A stretch of 43,598 bases of DNA. Source: Clostridia bacterium (GTDB taxonomy: Bacteria; Bacillota; Clostridia; Christensenellales; Aristaeellaceae). The stretch's first letter is position 1; every line of letters starts with the position of its first letter. Positions 1-8,815 of this stretch are shown piece after piece. Made by a program: the position numbers and the translations under genes. The notes beneath the pieces are model-generated. The model ran no database searches. It saw only the letters and a program-made list of their open reading frames with translations, and was not told where the DNA came from. The stretch lies in the NCBI GenBank assembly GCA_017937505.1, contig JAGBDL010000171.1:1-43598 (forward strand), read 5' to 3'.

Positions 1-75
1 CACCAAGCAGGGTGTTACGGAATTGAAAGAGAAGATAGCACATCTTGTGAAGGTGGAAGATTCCAGATTTCAGAT
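1..75. other. AT-richer left edge, possible junction
   Basis: This stretch is visibly poorer in G+C than everything to its right. On the plus strand it reads as a plausible piece of protein (TKQGVTELKEKIAHLV, then KVEDSRFQI), but the frame then runs into sequence that is antisense to a peptidase gene. It could be the end of another gene joined by a deletion or insertion, or a chimeric contig end. The bases alone do not settle this. Confidence 0.4.
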
Positions 76-327
76 TGGCTCCTGCACGGGCAGCGCGTCA
101 CAGTCCGCGCGCAGCAGCACGCAGGGGCCCTCCTTGCTCTCCCCCAGCACGCCGATCACGCCGCCGTCCGGGACGATGTGGATGCCCAGCCCCAGAGCCT
201 CCAGCGCGGAGACGATGTATCCAAGCGTCTGCGTCTCCTGTCCGGAGAGCTCCGGGTGCTCGTGCAGCCACCGCCTGTCCGCAATCATCTGCGGCTCGTA
301 CGGGCGGAGCATGTCCAGGGTGTTCAT
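70..327 (-). pseudogene. Truncated M20 amidohydrolase, N-terminal 85 residues
   Basis: The encoded 85 residues match the start of M20-family amidohydrolases/carboxypeptidases (hippurate hydrolase type). The family signature WLHEHPELS is near residue 20, and the segment LLRADCDALPVQEP, whose Asp normally precedes the metal-binding core, is at about residues 71-84. The frame then stops at TGA. Full-length relatives are close to 400 residues, so the catalytic His/Asp/Glu metal ligands and the dimerisation domain are missing. The loss coincides with the composition break at about base 70-76. The fragment cannot be active as it stands. It is either a real truncation or an artefact of the contig edge. 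Confidence 0.7.
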
Positions 328-350
328 GTTTGCCTCACTCCCTCAAGAAT

Positions 351-455
351 ACTCCCTCAGCCACGGCTTCGCCGTGCCAGCTCCCTCAGGAGGGAGCCAT
401 ATCCCAAGCCTCCCTCTTGAGGGAGGGGAACCATCCGCAGGATGGCGGAAGGAGT
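351..455. repeat. Interspersed foldback repeat (MITE-like)
   Basis: This ~105-bp palindromic unit has ends ACTCCCTCAGCCA and TGGCGGAAGGAGT, which are imperfect inverted repeats. Inside are nested hairpins (ACGGCTTCGCCGT; GCTCCCTCAGGAGGGAGC; CTCCCTCTTGAGGGAG). I associate such 'CTCCCTCAGYCA' elements with intergenic spaces of gut Clostridia genomes. It has no coding capacity and lies between the peptidase fragment and the end of the antiporter operon. Confidence 0.65.
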
Positions 456-460
456 AAAAT

Positions 461-482
461 GCCGGGCCAAGCGCCCGGCATC
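461..482 (-). terminator. Terminator of the Mrp/Mbh-like operon
   Basis: The inverted repeat TGCCGGG / CCCGGCA with a 7-nt loop is followed on the minus strand by TTTTA. It lies 3 nt past the last stop codon of the ten-gene operon. Confidence 0.75.
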
Positions 483-484
483 GG

Positions 485-2635
485 TTAATGCATCAACAGG
501 TACACGAGCATCACGCAAAGGCCCAGACCGAAGAGCAGCAGGCCGTAGCTCATCGTGTGCGTAATCCTGCGCACGGCGGCCATCATGCCGTTCCACCAGC
601 CCGCCAGCGTGCCCGTGTAGTGGTGGGCATGCGGATGGCTGCGCAGCAGCGTGCGGTTGACGATCTCTGCCGCTTTGTCCGCCGCGCCGCCGACCGTATC
701 GGTCACGGCGTTGCCCACACGGATGGTTTCCGTGTAGTGCTTCATCGCCAGGAACGTCCGGTTGATCTGCGCCGCGATCATGTCCAGCACGTCGCCCAGC
801 AGCTTGCTGACCACCGCGCCCGCGAAGGACAGCGCGCGCAGCGCCGGCCAGTATACCCGGTTCTCAAGCTTCTCCTCGTTGCCGATCTGCGCAAGCCTGC
901 CGCCGGCATTCAGCAGGCCGTAGATGAACGGACGGTAGACGCGGTCCTCGATGTCCAGCTTTTCGGGCCAGAGATCGACGTACACGCGCTCGCCGTCCAC
1001 CTTCGGCATCAGCTTCGTGCGGATGAAGCCGACGTAGACGATCACGCCGATGGCCAGAGAGATGCACGCGCCCTTGAGGTTGGTCAGGGAGAAGTAGTGC
1101 ACCGCGTGCACCGGCGTGCCCGCGTGCAGGAAGCCGCCGGCAAAGTCCGCGATCCTGTCCATCGTCAGGTTCGGCTGCAGGCCGAGCAGCGGCACCAGGA
1201 CGGCGCTCGCGAGCAGCGCGATGCGCGTCAGCCAGGTCATGTACGGCTTCTTCGCGTCGTAGAAGATCTGCTCGGTCGGGTGCTTCTGCCAGAACAGGCA
1301 GATGTAGAGCTTGATCATGTACGCGCCGGTCAGGCCGCCGGAGAACAGGTAAATCCACTCGGCCAGCGTGTAGAGCAGCGCCAAACCGGTCTGTCCGCCG
1401 GCATGCAGCAGCTCCGCGTACTCGACAATGCCCTCGTGAATCAGCGTCTTGGAGACGTAGCCCGAGAAGCCCGGCACGCCCATCAGGCCGAACGCGCCCA
1501 TCAGGAACGCGAAGTGCAGGACGGGCTTTTTGCGGCCGAAGCCGCGCACGTCGTTCAGGTTCAGCTTGTGCAGGTGCATGTACACCACGCCCGCCGCCAT
1601 GAACAGGATGAGCTTGAAGAGCGAGTGATTGACCATGTACAGCAGCGCGCCGCGCGCCGCCAGGGCGTTGTGGTGGCCCAGCAGGCAGCTCATGGCGATG
1701 CCCGTGAGGATGAAGCCGATCTGGGACATCGAGGAGCACGCCAGCGTGCGCTTGAGGTTCACGGAGAACACGGCCAGCACCGCGCCGCCGAGCATCGTGA
1801 TGAGCGCCAGCACCAGCAGCATGTTGCCCCAGGCCTTGCTCTCGCGGAAGATGTTCGCGGAGACGACGATGATGCCGAAGATGCCGGACTTGGTCAGGAT
1901 GCCGGAGAGCAGCGCGGACGCCGGCGCCGGGGCGACCGGATGCGCCTTGGGCAGCCAGATGTGCAGCGGGAACATGCCCGCCTTCGCGCCGAAGCCGAAG
2001 AGGATGCACAATCCCGCAGCCCAGAGCGCGCCGCGGCTTTCGCAGGCCTCCGCCGCCGCGTACAGCTCGGAGATGGTGAGCGTGCCCAGCGTCATCCACA
2101 GGATGAACAGTCCGACGAGCATCACCATGCCGCCGATGATGGCAACGGCCAGGTACGTCTCCGCCGCGCGCATCGCGCCCGGGGTCTCGTCGTGCGCGAC
2201 CCAGGTGTAGGACGTGAACGACATGATCTCAAAGAAGATGAACGTCGTGAACAGGTCGCTGGAGAGGAACACGCCCAGCGTCGCGCCCAGGGTCATCAGG
2301 TAGAAGAAGTAATAGCGGTTGCGGTTGTGATAATGGTGCGCAAAGTACTGCCTGCTGAGCATGGAGGTGCACAGCCACATCACGCCGCCCACCAGCGCGT
2401 ACAGCGCGCGGAAGCCGTCCAGCTCGAAGTTCAGCGCCATGCCGCAGAAGCCCGGAATGGTCAGCTGATACGCCGCGCCGCGCGCCACGCCGACCACGGC
2501 GGAAAGCGTCACGGCGAACGTCACCAGGCAGGACACGATCACGAAGCCGTCGCGCGCGTCCTTGCTCCGGCGTCCGATGACATAGGAGCAGACCGCCGCG
2601 ATCATCGGGAAAAAGACCAGAAATGCAAGCGTCAT
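485..2635 (-). CDS. NuoL/MrpA-type proton-translocating antiporter subunit, C-terminally extended
   Basis: This 716-residue polytopic protein belongs to the proton-conducting membrane transporter family (NuoL/M/N, MrpA/D). The key ion-path residues are visible: Glu136 in TFIFFEIMSF (TM5 Glu), Lys218 in FGFGAKAGMFPLHIWLP (TM7 Lys), His225, and Lys249 in ILTKSG (TM8). After the ~500-residue core there is a ~200-residue tail with a long amphipathic stretch (about 540-690) and a final TM segment, recalling the lateral helix of NuoL. It lacks the DUF4040/MbhE segments of a full MrpA, which are encoded separately at 7528-8815. It starts at an ATG preceded by GGGGAGGAAGAAC and is the last gene of the operon. 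Confidence 0.88.
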   Translation of the reverse strand: MTLAFLVFFPMIAAVCSYVIGRRSKDARDGFVIVSCLVTFAVTLSAVVGVARGAAYQLTIPGFCGMALNFELDGFRALYALVGGVMWLCTSMLSRQYFAHHYHNRNRYYFFYLMTLGATLGVFLSSDLFTTFIFFEIMSFTSYTWVAHDETPGAMRAAETYLAVAIIGGMVMLVGLFILWMTLGTLTISELYAAAEACESRGALWAAGLCILFGFGAKAGMFPLHIWLPKAHPVAPAPASALLSGILTKSGIFGIIVVSANIFRESKAWGNMLLVLALITMLGGAVLAVFSVNLKRTLACSSMSQIGFILTGIAMSCLLGHHNALAARGALLYMVNHSLFKLILFMAAGVVYMHLHKLNLNDVRGFGRKKPVLHFAFLMGAFGLMGVPGFSGYVSKTLIHEGIVEYAELLHAGGQTGLALLYTLAEWIYLFSGGLTGAYMIKLYICLFWQKHPTEQIFYDAKKPYMTWLTRIALLASAVLVPLLGLQPNLTMDRIADFAGGFLHAGTPVHAVHYFSLTNLKGACISLAIGVIVYVGFIRTKLMPKVDGERVYVDLWPEKLDIEDRVYRPFIYGLLNAGGRLAQIGNEEKLENRVYWPALRALSFAGAVVSKLLGDVLDMIAAQINRTFLAMKHYTETIRVGNAVTDTVGGAADKAAEIVNRTLLRSHPHAHHYTGTLAGWWNGMMAAVRRITHTMSYGLLLFGLGLCVMLVYLLMH

Positions 2636-2651
2636 GTTCTTCCTCCCCTTC

Positions 2652-4124
2652 TCAGATCACGCCGGCAGCCACGGCCGCCAGTTTGGCGATGATGGTGTTG
2701 GAGAAGACGCCGCAGGCCACAATCGCGATCGTCAGGATCGCCAGCGGCAGCTTCATCTTCCAGGTCGGGTCATAGCAGCGGCCCACCGCGAGGCCCTCCG
2801 TGTCCTCCAGCGGACGGAAGAACGCGAAGAACGCCACACTCATCAGGTAGATCGCCGTGAGCACCGCGGAAACGAGGATCGCCGCCACGCCAAGGGTGCC
2901 CATCACCGTTCCGCTGTGCACCGCCGCCATGCCGATCATCCACTTGCTCACGAAGCCCGGCAGCAGCGGCGTGCCCATCAGCGCCAGCGCCGCCACCGTG
3001 TACACCGCGAAGGTGAACGGCATGATGCTGCCGAAGCCGCGCAGGCTCTCGATCTGGGTCTTGTGGGTCTTCACCAGCACCGCGCCCGCGCAGAAGAACA
3101 GCGTGATCTTCATCAGCGCGTGGAACACCATGTGCGCCAGCGCCGCGGTCAGGCCCTCCGCCGTCATCAGGCACGCGGCCAGCACGATGTAGGACAGGTT
3201 GGAAATCGTGGAATACGCCAGGCGGCGCTTGAAGTGGTGCTCGCGCACGGCCATCGTGGAGCCGTACACGATCGTCAGCACCGCCAGCAGCATCGCGATG
3301 TGCTGCGCCCAGGTGCCGCGCAGCAGGTGCGCGCCGAAGCTGAAGTACGTCAGGCGCATGATCGCGAACACGCCGGACTTGACGACCGCGACCGCGTGCA
3401 GCAGCGCGGTGACTGGCGTCGGTGCGACGGAGGCCCGGGGCAGCCAGGCGTGCATCGGGAAGACCGCCGCCTTCACGCCAAAGCCCGCGAACGCGCACAG
3501 ATAGCCGATGCGCAGCAGCAGCGGATGCTCGCTTGCGAACGCCTCGGAGAGCACGCCGCCCATCACGAACGCGCCGCCGTTGCCGAACGCGACGATGATC
3601 ATCACGCCCACGAACGCGACGGCCGCGCCGAAGAAGGAATAGATCATGTACATCCGGCCGGCCGCAACGCTCTCGCGGCTCGTGCCGTGCATGACCAGCG
3701 GGATCGTCGCCAGCGTCAGGAACTCATAGAAGATGTACATCGTCATGATGTTCGCCGCCGTGGAGATGCCCAGCGTCACGCCATAGGTGATCGTATAGAG
3801 CGCGAAGAAGTGGTTTTCGCCGCCCTCGTGCTCCATGTATTCAAAGCCATAGAGCACGGCCAGCGGCCACAGGAACGCCACCAGCGCCGTAAAGACGCTG
3901 CCCAGCCCGTCGATGACAAAGGCAACGGGCATGTCCTGCATGAGCATGAACGCGACCGCCGGGGTCTCGCTGCGATGGGTCAGGCAGAAGAGCACGATCA
4001 GGGACGTGGCCACGGTCACGCCCTCCACCGCCCACTCGCGCTGCGCGCGGGTTTTGGGCGGGGCAATCAGCATCGCAAGGCCCGCGACGATCGGAAGAAA
4101 TACCGCAAGGCAAAGCATAGACAT
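2652..4124 (-). CDS. NuoM/MrpD-type antiporter subunit (third copy)
   Basis: This 490-residue proton-conducting transporter family protein has about 14 predicted TM segments. The signature residues sit at the same places as in its operon neighbours: Glu134 in MYIFYEFLTL, Lys218 and His225 in GFGVKAAVFPMHAWLP, and Lys249 in AVVKSG. I place the start at the ATG at 4124 because AAGGAGAG lies just upstream; a longer frame to 4160 overlaps the preceding gene and has no ribosome site. It ends 16 nt before the terminal NuoL-like gene. Confidence 0.87.
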   Translation of the reverse strand: MSMLCLAVFLPIVAGLAMLIAPPKTRAQREWAVEGVTVATSLIVLFCLTHRSETPAVAFMLMQDMPVAFVIDGLGSVFTALVAFLWPLAVLYGFEYMEHEGGENHFFALYTITYGVTLGISTAANIMTMYIFYEFLTLATIPLVMHGTSRESVAAGRMYMIYSFFGAAVAFVGVMIIVAFGNGGAFVMGGVLSEAFASEHPLLLRIGYLCAFAGFGVKAAVFPMHAWLPRASVAPTPVTALLHAVAVVKSGVFAIMRLTYFSFGAHLLRGTWAQHIAMLLAVLTIVYGSTMAVREHHFKRRLAYSTISNLSYIVLAACLMTAEGLTAALAHMVFHALMKITLFFCAGAVLVKTHKTQIESLRGFGSIMPFTFAVYTVAALALMGTPLLPGFVSKWMIGMAAVHSGTVMGTLGVAAILVSAVLTAIYLMSVAFFAFFRPLEDTEGLAVGRCYDPTWKMKLPLAILTIAIVACGVFSNTIIAKLAAVAAGVI

Positions 4125-4131
4125 TCTCTCC

Positions 4132-5601
4132 TTACAGGATCGCCGCCGCAGCGGACGCAATCACGTTGGTCAGGGGCTGGGCCAGCACGCCGCAGAGCAC
4201 GACGCCCACGGCCAGCACGAGCATCGGCACGGTCATCAGCCTGCCCGGCTCACGGCTCTCCAGAGATGCATAGTCGTAGTCGTTGCCCGGGAAGAAGCCG
4301 TTAATGGTCACCTGCAGCAGGTACGCCGCCGTCAGCAGCGCGGAAATGATCAGCACGACCGGGCCGACAATGCCGAACGCGCCGATGCCCGCGCCCATCG
4401 CGCCGGTCGCCAGCTGCCACTTGCTCACGAAGCCGCCCGTCGGCGGGATGCCGATCAGGCCCAGGGAAGCGATGGTCCAGCACCAGATGGTGATGGGCAT
4501 CTGCTTGCCGATGCCGCGCAGATCGCGGACGTAGGTCTTGCCGGTCTGATGGATGATCGCGCCGGCGCACAGGAACAGGCAGTTCTTGATGGTGGAGTGC
4601 GCCACGACGTGCAGGATCGCGCCGCTGAAGGCCACCGGATTCAGGCACGCCAGGCCGAAGAGCACATAGGACACCTGCGAGACGGTGGAGTATGCCAGGC
4701 GCTTCTTGAGCAGCGGCTCGCGGTACGCCAGCATGGAGCCCATGAATACGGTCACCAGCGTCAGCGTGAGGAACGCCGTCTGCACCCAGGTGCCGCGCAG
4801 CGTGTCCGCGCCGACCAGGAAGTAAATCACGCGGATGATGGCGAGCACGCCCGCCTTGGTGATCACGCCGGAAAGCACGGCGGATGCCGGGGCCGGGGCC
4901 ACGGGGTGCGCGGTCGGCAGCCAGCCGTGCATCGGGAACATGCCGGCCTTGGTGCCAAAGCCCAGGATGACCAGGAAGCTGATGACCAGCAATCCGGTGT
5001 GGGAGGCGCCCGCCACCGGCGTCAGGCCGCCGGCGGTGAAGGTCACGCCGCCCAGGTAGTGATCAAAGAAGAAGATGCCCAGCAGGCCCAGCATCGCGCC
5101 GAAGATCGAGTAGATCAGGTACTTGATGCCCGCGGCGACGGCCTGCGGCGTGCGCTCGTGCACGACCATCGGCACGGAGAGCAGCGTCATCAGCTCGTAG
5201 AAGACGTACAGCGTCACCATGGAGCCGGCGTAGCACTGGCCCACCAGCGCGGAGAGCACGGTCATGTAGAACAGCTGATAGCTGCGCTCGTTGTGATCGT
5301 GGTTCATGTACTCCAGCGCGAACACGGAGCCGATCAGCCACATCGCCGCCATCAGCACGGCGAAGATGGAGCCCAGGATATCCACATGCAGGATCAGGGA
5401 AAGGGTGGGCGTCATGTTCAGCAGGAGCACGCCGGTGCCCTGCGCCGTGCACAGGAAAAGCACCATCGCCAGCTCCAGCGCCAGCGCGCCGCAGTTCAGC
5501 TTCGCGCGCAGCGCGCGGTCCTCCTTCGCCGCGGGCAGGCACCACACGATAAGGCCGGCCAGCGCCGGGAAGAAGACGGCCAGAATCATCAAAGCAGTCA
5601 C
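4132..5601 (-). CDS. NuoM/MrpD-type antiporter subunit (second copy)
   Basis: This 489-residue proton-conducting transporter family member carries Glu136 in LYVFYELMTL, Lys218/His225 in GFGTKAGMFPMHGWLP and Lys249 in VITKAG. These are the residues that form the antiporter half-channels in complex I and Mrp. Translation starts at GTG (5601) behind an AGGAGG placed 8 nt upstream. A 54-nt gap separates it from the preceding antiporter gene, the longest inside the operon, and I see no terminator there. It is closest in look to its two downstream neighbours, which suggests stepwise duplication. Confidence 0.87.
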   Translation of the reverse strand: MTALMILAVFFPALAGLIVWCLPAAKEDRALRAKLNCGALALELAMVLFLCTAQGTGVLLLNMTPTLSLILHVDILGSIFAVLMAAMWLIGSVFALEYMNHDHNERSYQLFYMTVLSALVGQCYAGSMVTLYVFYELMTLLSVPMVVHERTPQAVAAGIKYLIYSIFGAMLGLLGIFFFDHYLGGVTFTAGGLTPVAGASHTGLLVISFLVILGFGTKAGMFPMHGWLPTAHPVAPAPASAVLSGVITKAGVLAIIRVIYFLVGADTLRGTWVQTAFLTLTLVTVFMGSMLAYREPLLKKRLAYSTVSQVSYVLFGLACLNPVAFSGAILHVVAHSTIKNCLFLCAGAIIHQTGKTYVRDLRGIGKQMPITIWCWTIASLGLIGIPPTGGFVSKWQLATGAMGAGIGAFGIVGPVVLIISALLTAAYLLQVTINGFFPGNDYDYASLESREPGRLMTVPMLVLAVGVVLCGVLAQPLTNVIASAAAAIL

Positions 5602-5655
5602 GGTTGTATCCTCCTAGAATGCATTGGTTTCAGTCTTGCATCATGCGGGTGCCGG

Positions 5656-7155
5656 TCACGCGAACCGGGTCAGCCCCTCGGCCAGCGCCGACAAAAACGG
5701 CTGGGAGAACAGGCCCATCGCGAGGTTGAGCGCCATCAGGCCGACAAGGCCCACCGTGGTGAACGGGTTTTTGCGCACCGTCGGCGGGAGCACCTCGTCG
5801 CCCTCCTTGGTCGGGATGAACAGCGTCATCGCCGTGCCCAGGAAGTACACCGCGTTGAGCAGCGTGGAGATGGCCACCGCGCCCAGCACGATCCCCATGT
5901 GACGGCCGCCGACCTCGATGGCCGCCTGCGTCAGCGTGATCTTGGTCATGAAGACGCTCAGCAGCGGAACGCCGGTCAGGTTCAGCGCGCCCAGCGAGAA
6001 CGCCAGGGCCAGCAGCGGCGAATGATAGAACGCGCCGCGCAGATGCTTGCGCAGGTGCGTGCCTCCGCAGGCGTCGTCCATCTCCGCGCAGGAGACGAAC
6101 AGCATGGACTTGGTCGCCGCGTGCGCCGCGCTGTGCCAGAGCGCACAGACGATGCCGATCTCACTGCGCAGGCCCAGCGCCGTGAAGATGTAGCCGATCT
6201 GCGCGACGGAGGAATAGGCGATCATCAGGCGGGTCGTCTTGGCGCGCACCGCGCTGACGGAGCCCATGATCATGCCCAGCACGCCGAAGACGAACAGCAC
6301 GTCCAGCACGCCCAGCGAACAGATGATGTCAAAGCCGATCACGCGGACGTAGAACTTGATCAGCAGGAAGATGTAGCCCTTGGACACCAGGCTGGAGAGC
6401 ATCGCCGCCACGGTCGGGGTCGCGTTGGAGTACGCGCCCGGCAGCCACTTTTCAAACGGATACAGCGCGCTCTTGAGCGACAGGCCCACCGTCACCAGCG
6501 CCACGACGATCGTCAGCGGGATCTGGTATTCGCCGCTTTCCGCCAGCGCCGCCACACCCTCGTGGATGTTGGCCATCAGCAGATGGCCGGTGATGGTGTA
6601 GAGAATCGAGATGCCCAGCAGGAACAGGCTCGAGCCGACGAGGTTCATGATCATGTAGCGCACGCCGGCCACCAGGTTGCGGCCCTTCTGGCGCATCATG
6701 ACCAGGCCCGCCGCCGCCAGCGTGTTGATCTCGATGAAGACGTAGGCCGTGAAGATGTCGTTGGTGTACACCAGCGCCTGAAGCGCCAGGAACACGAGAT
6801 CGACCAGGATGCAGTAGATGTTGTACTTGGTCTTTTCGATCTCGCGGATGGAGGGCACCATGCCGCCGATGAAGGAGAAGAGCGTCACGAAGCAGAAGAC
6901 CGTCATCATCAGCGCTTCAATCACGCCGATGCGGATCTCGTTGCCCCACGGGGCCGGGAAGTGGCCCATCATGTACACATAGCTGTCGCCGGTGGCGAGC
7001 GTGTAGCCCAGCACACAGACGGTCATCGCCGTCACCACGGTGATCAGGCTCATCGTCAGCCAGCGGGCCGGACGGCCCTTGAGCACGGAGGTGACGACCG
7101 CGCAGATCAGCGTCAGCAGGATGCAGAAGAACGGGAAGTTCTGTACGAAGTGCAT
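5656..7155 (-). CDS. MrpD-type antiporter subunit (first copy)
   Basis: This 499-residue member of the same transporter family is the most divergent of the four. The TM5 Glu is Glu142 (TAYVFIEINTL). The TM7 Lys is Lys228 in GLSLKSALYPFEKWLPG, and Lys259 lies in LVSKG. The usual His after the TM7 Lys is replaced by Glu235 (FPLH becomes YPFE); MrpD-like proteins also lack it. The 'WLPGAYSNATPTVAAMLSS' loop fits MrpD better than NuoM. Its start codon overlaps the MrpC stop by one base, so translation is probably coupled. Confidence 0.86.
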   Translation of the reverse strand: MHFVQNFPFFCILLTLICAVVTSVLKGRPARWLTMSLITVVTAMTVCVLGYTLATGDSYVYMMGHFPAPWGNEIRIGVIEALMMTVFCFVTLFSFIGGMVPSIREIEKTKYNIYCILVDLVFLALQALVYTNDIFTAYVFIEINTLAAAGLVMMRQKGRNLVAGVRYMIMNLVGSSLFLLGISILYTITGHLLMANIHEGVAALAESGEYQIPLTIVVALVTVGLSLKSALYPFEKWLPGAYSNATPTVAAMLSSLVSKGYIFLLIKFYVRVIGFDIICSLGVLDVLFVFGVLGMIMGSVSAVRAKTTRLMIAYSSVAQIGYIFTALGLRSEIGIVCALWHSAAHAATKSMLFVSCAEMDDACGGTHLRKHLRGAFYHSPLLALAFSLGALNLTGVPLLSVFMTKITLTQAAIEVGGRHMGIVLGAVAISTLLNAVYFLGTAMTLFIPTKEGDEVLPPTVRKNPFTTVGLVGLMALNLAMGLFSQPFLSALAEGLTRFA

Positions 7156-7526
7156 CAGACCTCCTCCTTTCCGGCCAGCGCGATCATCTCATCCAGATTG
7201 AGGGTGTGATAGCGGTAGTACAGTCGCACGGTCAGCGCGAGCATCAGCGCCGTCACGGAGACGGAAACGACGATGCCCGTGAGCACCAGGCCTGCGGGAA
7301 CCGGGTTGATGTACGCCTCCACATCCTGCACGCCGTTTTCGACGATCGGGGCGACGCGGCCCTTGATGAAGCCCTGGCAGGCCAGGAACAGGAAGATACC
7401 CGCGTCCATGATGTCCATGCCGATGATCTTCTTGAGCAGGTTCTTGTGCAGCAGCATCGTGCTGAAGCCGATGCAGAACAGGATGACCGCCGCCGTCTGC
7501 TCGTAATTGACAAGCAGGTATTGCAT
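7155..7526 (-). CDS. mrpC: MrpC/NuoK-like subunit
   Basis: This 123-residue protein has three predicted TM segments and resembles MrpC/MnhC and complex I NuoK. Typical features are LLHKNLLKKIIGMDIMDAG after TM1 and the segment NPVPAGLVLTGIVVSVSVTA in TM3. NuoK-type subunits connect the antiporter modules through a line of charged residues in the membrane. It is preceded by GGAAAGGAGA, starts 1 nt after the stop of the MbhE-MrpB fusion gene, and overlaps the next antiporter gene by one base. Confidence 0.87.
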   Translation of the reverse strand: MQYLLVNYEQTAAVILFCIGFSTMLLHKNLLKKIIGMDIMDAGIFLFLACQGFIKGRVAPIVENGVQDVEAYINPVPAGLVLTGIVVSVSVTALMLALTVRLYYRYHTLNLDEMIALAGKEEV

Positions 7527-7527
7527 C

Positions 7528-8526
7528 TTACAGCTCTCCTTTCCTGAACACCGCGTAGAAGCAGTACATCGTGCAGGCGACGATGAAGCCGACGCAGATG
7601 TTCAGCACGAGAATCAGGCCGCTGGAGAGAATCGCGCCCGGCGTGCCCAGCGGGATGATGCTTTCGATATGGTTCGCGCCCGTGTAGAACGAGTAGCACT
7701 TGCTGATCGCATAGGTGAGCAGCGCCACCAGCACGACGCGCTGATAGGTCTTATAGGTGAAGAAGCGGCGCATCTTGTCAAAGCCGAACGCCGTGACGTA
7801 CAGGATCAGGCCCGCGCCCATGATCGCGCCGCCGGAGAAGCCGCCGCCCGGGGACAGGTGGCCGTTGAGGACGACGTAGACGCCCAGCAGCAGCACGATG
7901 GGCACCAGGATGGTGGCCGTCTTCTGCAGGATGATGTCATTCTTGGGCTCGTAATAGGTATCCGAATGCGGGTTCTGGTCCATGGTCTGCGCCAGCTGGC
8001 TGTAGCGGGCGGAATCCTTGTCCTTGCGCAGCAGGAACAGCACGACCATCGCCGCCGTGAACAGCACGCTGGACTCTCCCAACGTATCAAACGCGCGGTA
8101 ATCCAGGATCATGCCGGTGACGATGTTCACCGCGCCGGTCTCCTGCAGGCCCTTTTCGATGTAGCGCGCGGAAACCTCGTTGTTGATCGGGTGATTGGGA
8201 TCGCCGAAGGCCGGCAGCGTCGTGACCGTGTAGAGCAGCAGCGCGATCATCGTCACGCAGATGCCCACGCACAGCAGGTTGTACAGCGCGCGCGCAAACG
8301 GCAGGGCCTTTTTCTCGGTCCAGGTATGCATGGCCGCCTCAATACGCTTTTCTTCCTCCTGCTCCTCCTGCGCCCAGCGGAGCTCCGCCGGGGAGAGCTT
8401 CTCGATATCCGGCGCGGCGGCCTGCTCCTGTGCGGCCTCCATCTCGCGCTCCAGCGCGCCCTGCTCGTCGCTGAGCCAGCCGTTCATCCGGTCGATCCAG
8501 CGGCTCTTCTTATTCTTCTTCGCCAT
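7528..8526 (-). CDS. MbhE-MrpB fusion subunit
   Basis: The 332-residue protein has three parts. Residues 1-75 are hydrophilic, acidic and Gln/Glu-rich (probably cytoplasmic, helical). Residues ~78-185 hold two TM segments with the ILDYRAFDTLGESSVLF motif typical of MbhE and the C-terminal part of MrpA. Residues ~200-332 are an MrpB/MnhB domain with GHLSPGGGFSGGAIMGAG and four TM segments. I chose the ATG at 8526 because GGAGGTGA lies 7 nt upstream. It overlaps the DUF4040 gene by 17 nt. In Pyrococcus Mbh these two domains are separate genes (mbhE, mbhF), so the fusion and the charged N-terminal extension stand out. Confidence 0.82.
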   Translation of the reverse strand: MAKKNKKSRWIDRMNGWLSDEQGALEREMEAAQEQAAAPDIEKLSPAELRWAQEEQEEEKRIEAAMHTWTEKKALPFARALYNLLCVGICVTMIALLLYTVTTLPAFGDPNHPINNEVSARYIEKGLQETGAVNIVTGMILDYRAFDTLGESSVLFTAAMVVLFLLRKDKDSARYSQLAQTMDQNPHSDTYYEPKNDIILQKTATILVPIVLLLGVYVVLNGHLSPGGGFSGGAIMGAGLILYVTAFGFDKMRRFFTYKTYQRVVLVALLTYAISKCYSFYTGANHIESIIPLGTPGAILSSGLILVLNICVGFIVACTMYCFYAVFRKGEL

Positions 8527-8815
8527 GCTGCTCACCTCCGCGCTGCTTTTCGGCATGCTTTCTGCGCACCTCGTTGCGCGCGTCGATCGCGTGAATCTTC
8601 TTGAGCGCCAGGAACAGCAGCAGGCTCGTGATGCCCGCGCCGACCGCCGCCTCGGTGATCGCCAGATCCGGCGACTGCATCGTGATCCACACGATGGACA
8701 TGATCATGGAATACGCCATGTAGATGACGACGCTGGTCAGCAGATCGCGCGTCACGCACACGGCGATTGCGCAGACGATCAGGAACAGCAGCATCAGCTG
8801 AACGATGATACTCAT
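8510..8815 (-). CDS. MbhD-like DUF4040 subunit
   Basis: This 101-residue protein has three TM segments and the DUF4040 core (SPDLAITEAAVGAGITSLLLFLALKK), the family covering MbhD and the segment of MrpA beyond its NuoL-like part. The conserved Glu in 'AITEAAVG' is thought to line the ion path linking Mrp and complex-I-like halves. A hydrophilic tail follows. It overlaps the MrpG stop by 4 nt (ATGA), so it should be translationally coupled. Confidence 0.83.
   Translation of the reverse strand: MSIIVQLMLLFLIVCAIAVCVTRDLLTSVVIYMAYSMIMSIVWITMQSPDLAITEAAVGAGITSLLLFLALKKIHAIDARNEVRRKHAEKQRGGEQHGEEE

Noticed and set aside
3913..7209. A ~1,100-codon plus-strand frame across the antiporter genes
   Set aside because: It is extremely rich in Arg, His and Gln, has no start signal, and lies opposite well-supported transporter genes. 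This is typical of high-GC antisense frames.
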